DNA of 64,000 nucleotides from Actinoplanes sp. KI2 (lineage in GTDB: Bacteria > Actinomycetota > Actinomycetes > Mycobacteriales > Micromonosporaceae). Under the pieces are notes generated by a model, which saw only the letters and a program-made list of their open reading frames with translations, did no database searches and was not told the origin of the DNA. Numbering within the stretch: the stretch's first letter is position 1; the number at the start of each line of letters is the position of its first letter. The translations under genes and the position numbers were made by a program. Shown piece by piece: positions 60,710 through 64,000 of the stretch. Where the stretch lies: NCBI RefSeq assembly GCF_025630775.1, contig NZ_JAOSZE010000009.1:1-64000 (forward strand). The letters are read 5' to 3'.

Positions 60710-62406
60710 CGGTTCGGGACGACCCAGATCGGGTTGGTGTAGAACCACAGGTCGGTCCACGGGTCGGCGGAGCCCAGAACGTCCATGGCCGGGCCGGCCG
60801 GGTCGACCGCCGCGCCCAGGTAGCCCGGCGCCGTACGGTTGCCGTCGGTGCCACGCAGGCGCAGGTAGAACGGGCCGTCGACGCGGCCGAGGTCGTAGCT
60901 GAGGGTGACCCGGCCGGTGGACTGGTTCACGTCGAACGACTTCGCCACCCGGGTGCCCGGCGTGGAGAAGGCGTCCTTGTCGCTGACCGGGCCGGTGACC
61001 GCGCCCCGGATGACGTCGACGCGGGCCAGCTTCGGCACGAACTGCGCCCAGTTCGGGCCGTTGGCCAGGTCGATCGCGACGACCAGCTGCACCGGCGTGC
61101 CGCGCCGGACCACCAGGGTGTCGCCGAGGGTGACCCACGAGCCACCGGCCCGGACCCGTACGTCGAGGCCGCTGATCAGGCCGCCGTGGTCGACCCAGAC
61201 GCGACCGGCGCGCAGGCCGGCCATCACCGCCGCGTACGAGAAGTCGGCCGAGCCGACGTGCGTGCGGCTGTAGAAGCCGGGCCAGAAGTCCGAGTTTCCG
61301 GCGGCGAACGAGCCGGCGTAGACCGGATCGTCGTAGCGGCCGTTGGTGGTGAAGTCGCCGCCGCCGACCTTGGAGTTGTCCAGGTAGACCTTGTGCGAGT
61401 CGGAGTTCGCGGTGATCCACCACGGCTTGCCCTCGGCGAGCAGGCTGTCCCACAGGCCGCCGACCGTGGCGGTCATCCAGTCGAAGCCGCCCCAGGTGCG
61501 GTAGCTCTCCAGCGGGTACGCCGGGAACGACGCGGCCGACGGGCTGTTGTCGTAGCCGCCGCGGCCCGAGCCGGGGCCGACCGGGGCGGCGATGCCGCCG
61601 GCCTGGTGGCCGGGCGCGCCCTCGAAGCCGACCGCGATGCGCGGGTTGGCGTCGCGCCAGGCCCGGATCTCGTGCGGCGAGTCGATGCCCTTGCGGGCCG
61701 GGTGGTTGGCCAGGAACAGCGCGTCGTGCACCCGGCGCTTGGTGACCGCGTCGGCGAGGAAGTCGATGCCGCTGATCGCGAGCGCCTCGTTGGCCGGGGT
61801 CGGGTCGGTGGCGTTCTTGACCACGCCGTCGAAGGTGTTCTCGAACTCCTTGAGGACGGCGACCTCGTTGCGGCCCGGGTGCACGAAGACGGTGCCGTGC
61901 TCGGCGGCCGGGATGTTCCACTCGAGTCCCTGGAAGACCAGGGTGTCGTCGATCTCCTTACGGGCGGCGACGATGTCCGGGTTCACCTTGTCGACACCGA
62001 TCTTGGCGTGCGCGACGCTGCCGTGGTCGGTGATGACCATCCAGTCCAGGCCGTACGCGTTGGCGTGCCGCACGTGGTCGACCACCCGGTACTGGCCGTC
62101 CGAGCTGTGCTGGGTGTGGATGTGGTGGTCGCCGGCCAGCCAGAGCAGGTCGTTGACCCGGGAGTGGCCGGCCCAGGAGCGGCCGAGCGGGCCGTGGTCG
62201 TGCGCCATGGCCACCTCGGGCACGGCGAACGCGCCGGCCGCGGCCGCGGCGGTGCCGGCGCCGAGCAGGCCGGCGCTGCGCAGGAAGCCACGCCGGGAGA
62301 CCTCGGCCGGGGAGAGCTCGCTGTCCGGAATGCTCATGTCCAGCACGGGCTGGTCGGCCGTGCCGCCCACCGCATGCGAGTGATCATGATCGTGCGTGTG
62401 GCCCAT
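60706..62406 (-). CDS. Tat-exported PHP-domain metallophosphoesterase
   Basis: A 566-residue protein. A His-rich start (MGHTHDHDHSHAVGG) leads to a Tat signal, SRRGFLRSAGLLGAG, with cleavage near AMA around residue 70. The PHP domain follows: DHHIHTQHSSDGQYRVVDHV (metal histidines), VITDHGSVAHAKIG, FLANHPARKGIDSP and ITANSDSHKVYLDN. The last ~170 residues are beta-rich. Tat export fits an enzyme that folds and loads metals before export. GAGGAG precedes the ATG at 62406. It would hydrolyse a phosphoester outside the cell; the substrate is unknown. Confidence 0.9.
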   Translation of the reverse strand: MGHTHDHDHSHAVGGTADQPVLDMSIPDSELSPAEVSRRGFLRSAGLLGAGTAAAAAGAFAVPEVAMAHDHGPLGRSWAGHSRVNDLLWLAGDHHIHTQHSSDGQYRVVDHVRHANAYGLDWMVITDHGSVAHAKIGVDKVNPDIVAARKEIDDTLVFQGLEWNIPAAEHGTVFVHPGRNEVAVLKEFENTFDGVVKNATDPTPANEALAISGIDFLADAVTKRRVHDALFLANHPARKGIDSPHEIRAWRDANPRIAVGFEGAPGHQAGGIAAPVGPGSGRGGYDNSPSAASFPAYPLESYRTWGGFDWMTATVGGLWDSLLAEGKPWWITANSDSHKVYLDNSKVGGGDFTTNGRYDDPVYAGSFAAGNSDFWPGFYSRTHVGSADFSYAAVMAGLRAGRVWVDHGGLISGLDVRVRAGGSWVTLGDTLVVRRGTPVQLVVAIDLANGPNWAQFVPKLARVDVIRGAVTGPVSDKDAFSTPGTRVAKSFDVNQSTGRVTLSYDLGRVDGPFYLRLRGTDGNRTAPGYLGAAVDPAGPAMDVLGSADPWTDLWFYTNPIWVVPNR

Positions 62407-62564
62407 CGGTACTCCTCGTGTCCACCGGTGACGCATGTCGAGGCCACTATCTGTGGCGATGGAGAACTCCCCCTGGCGTGATCACCAACACCCGGCGAAC
62501 AGGCCCCGGACGGCCCGGCCGAATCGGTTTGATCTGTGACTCGTCGCCCCCCGTACCTGATGGT

Positions 62565-63206
62565 GTGCATCGCAAAATCTGCGCGACCGCGGCGACGTTG
62601 CTGACCCTGACGGCCTGCGCGCCGGCGGCGCCGGCACCGCCGCAGGCCGCCACCACGCCGGCCCGGACCACGACGGCGTCCGCCGTCGACTGCACCAGGG
62701 CCACCAAGGTGGCGATCACCGGCGCGGACGCGTTCAGCCCGGCCCGCCTGACCATCCGGCGCGGCGACGTCCTCGCCGTGACGAACCGGTCCGGCCAGGT
62801 CCACGCCCTGGCCACCACGCCGGATGCCGGGATCGTCACCAGCGTGCTCGACCCCAAGGAACGCCAGTTCGTCCAGTTCCCGAAGGCCGGTGTGTTCACC
62901 GTGCGCAGCGCCGGCGCGACGCTGCGGGTGACCGTCGCCGGCGAGAGCGGATGCGGCACGCCGAAGCCCACGCTGACGCTGACCGCCGGCGACGGGGTCA
63001 GCCCGGCCCGGCTCTCGGTCGTCGCCACCGAGAACTTCACCGTGGTCAACAAGTCCGGCGCCGCCCGGACCGTGCGCTGCTCCCCCGACCCCGGCAGCAA
63101 CCGGGACAACGCCCGGCTGGACAAGGGCGAGACGCAGATCCTCGCCATCGACCAGCCGGGGACCTACACGTGCGGACCGGCCAAGATCACGGTCACTGCC
63201 CGCTGA
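62565..63206 (+). CDS. Lipoprotein with two cupredoxin-like repeats
   Basis: A 213-residue lipoprotein. The start is the GTG at 62565 (VHRKICATAATLLTLTACAP), lipobox LTAC; no clear ribosome site precedes it. After an Ala/Thr/Pro linker come two similar beta domains: VAITGADAFSPARLTIRRGD with VLAVTNRSGQVHALAT, and TLTAGDGVSPARLSVVATEN with FTVVNKSGAARTVRCSPDPG. The F-SP-x-L-x-I-x-x-GD opening is that of cupredoxins, but the full copper set (two His, Cys, Met) is not present in either repeat. A binding or structural envelope role is likely; the ligand is unknown. Divergent from the PHP gene. Confidence 0.78.
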   Translation: MHRKICATAATLLTLTACAPAAPAPPQAATTPARTTTASAVDCTRATKVAITGADAFSPARLTIRRGDVLAVTNRSGQVHALATTPDAGIVTSVLDPKERQFVQFPKAGVFTVRSAGATLRVTVAGESGCGTPKPTLTLTAGDGVSPARLSVVATENFTVVNKSGAARTVRCSPDPGSNRDNARLDKGETQILAIDQPGTYTCGPAKITVTAR

Positions 63207-64000
63207 CATACGGGCTGTGCCAGCGCAGCCAGGCCGCCTGCCCGCCGTCGATCAGCAGGTCGGTGCCGGTGACGTAGAGCGACGCCGGCCCGGTCAGGAA
63301 GGCGACCGCCTCGGCGACCTCGGCGGCGGTGCCGGCCCGGCCGATCCCGCAGGCGTCGAGCATGCCCATCATCTGCGCGCCGGTCGCCGACGCCGCCTCG
63401 GCCCGGGACATCGGGGTGACGATCACCCCGGGACTGACCGTGTTGATCCGGGCGCCGAGCCGGTTCCAGGCCGGCGCGGCCGCCTGCACGCGTACCTGAT
63501 TGGCGCGTTTGGCCAGGATGTACGCGGCCGTCCGGTCGTCCGGCGGCTCGAACGACAGCAACTGTTCGCTCGGTGCGGTGGCCAGCGCTCGCTCCCGCGC
63601 CGGATCGAGCGTCGCGTAGTGCCCCGCCATGCTGGCGATGCAGACGCAGGACGTGCCGTGCGTCGCCACCGCGTGGAACGCGTCGATGACGTGCGCGGTG
63701 CCGGCCAGGTCGACCGCCATGATCTGCTCGACGGTCGCGGTGGCCGCCGAGACGCCCGCGGTGTGCACGACCGCCGCGATCCGCCCCTCGGCCGCGGCGT
63801 CCTCCGCCAGGCCGGTGACCGCCACCGGGTCGGCGACGTCGGTGATCCGCCCCCGCACGTCGTACCCCTCGGCGCGCAGCGTCTCCACCGCAAGATCAAG
63901 GACTTGCGGGTACGCGTCGGCCAGCACCACCCGGCGCCCGGAGCCGATCCGGCGGGCGACGGCCACCCCCATCCCGCCGGCCCCGGTCACCACGACCACC
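63193..64000 (-). CDS. Short-chain dehydrogenase/reductase, start cut off
   Basis: At least 268 residues of a classical SDR; the 5' end lies beyond the window. The glycine motif VVVTGAGGMGVAVARRIGSG opens the visible part. Next come the NNAG-like AAVVHTAGVSAATATVEQIM (altered), the catalytic serine strand CVCIASMAGHYATLDPARER, and AAYILAKRANQ with the YxxxK pair. The C-terminus GPASLYVTGTDLLIDGGQAA is typical. It would oxidise or reduce a hydroxyl/keto group with NAD(P); a 3-alpha- or 3-beta-hydroxysteroid activity is possible but unproven. Its 3' end overlaps the convergent cupredoxin-like gene by 14 bp. Confidence 0.88.
   Translation of the reverse strand, partial: VVVVTGAGGMGVAVARRIGSGRRVVLADAYPQVLDLAVETLRAEGYDVRGRITDVADPVAVTGLAEDAAAEGRIAAVVHTAGVSAATATVEQIMAVDLAGTAHVIDAFHAVATHGTSCVCIASMAGHYATLDPARERALATAPSEQLLSFEPPDDRTAAYILAKRANQVRVQAAAPAWNRLGARINTVSPGVIVTPMSRAEAASATGAQMMGMLDACGIGRAGTAAEVAEAVAFLTGPASLYVTGTDLLIDGGQAAWLRWHSPYVSGQ

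Overview
The window is high-GC actinobacterial DNA. Dense divergent and overlapping operons, many GTG starts, ATGA/GTGA stop-start overlaps and a KstR-type steroid regulon all fit that group. A probable flagellar M-ring (FliF) fragment at the left edge suggests a motile-spored Micromonosporaceae such as Actinoplanes; this genus is inferred, not proven. I see no rRNA, tRNA, CRISPR array, insertion sequence or prophage.

Layout. (1) 0-10 kb: FliF fragment, a small unknown gene, a TetR regulator divergent from a small membrane protein with two tandem operators between them, a fatty-acyl-CoA ligase, a SIMPL-domain secreted protein, and a MacAB-like set (lipoprotein, adaptor, ATPase, permease) divergent from a response regulator/histidine kinase pair. 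(2) 9.9-29.8 kb: a compact steroid catabolic block. hsaA-D-C-B faces kshA-(small Cys protein)-kshB. hsaE-G-F follows a KstD-family flavoprotein. Then come kstD with a MaoC hydratase, and a side-chain operon chsE1-chsE2-chsH2/H1(fused)-ltp2 divergent from kstR. A lipoprotein and an SRPBCC/thioesterase pair close the block. Four sites fit the KstR consensus TnnAACnnGTTnnA and lie in the four divergent gaps. The encoded steps are removal of the last three side-chain carbons as propionyl-CoA, 9-alpha-hydroxylation and 1,2-dehydrogenation of the nucleus, 3-HSA hydroxylation, meta-cleavage, hydrolysis, and breakdown of the released dienoate to pyruvate and propionyl-CoA. Uptake (mce4), Cyp125 and C/D-ring genes are not in the window.

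(3) 29.8-39.9 kb: a secreted Cys-motif beta-propeller, an SMP-30 lactonase, a GT2 glycosyltransferase coupled to a polysaccharide deacetylase, membrane proteins, a universal stress protein, a GlxA-like AraC regulator followed by a membrane-anchored DJ-1 protein, and a TIGR04222-like membrane protein. (4) 39.9-47.3 kb: eight 26-bp direct repeats, then a LacI regulator and an ABC sugar-importer/GH1/GH3 operon that begins with two CTAAGCGCTTAg/a operators and lacks its own ATPase. (5) 47.3-53.4 kb: small enzymes, a LysR regulator with an (EVA)8 tail, a GGDEF protein with a TPR-like N-terminus, and DUF4304-type genes. (6) 53.4-58.8 kb: two secreted paralogues with TIM-barrel-like sequence and no family I recognise, then a cellulose-synthase-like GT2. 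The larger paralogue carries the same paired operators as the LacI-linked operon 14 kb away. (7) 58.8-64 kb: a PIG-V-like mannosyltransferase, a Tat-exported PHP phosphoesterase with a coupled small gene, a two-repeat cupredoxin-like lipoprotein and a cut-off SDR.

The points most worth following are: the distant operator pair tying the unknown secreted proteins to beta-glucoside use; the fused ChsH2-ChsH1 hydratase; KstR sites lying against start codons (leaderless transcripts); and the SRPBCC/thioesterase pair as possible new KstR targets.
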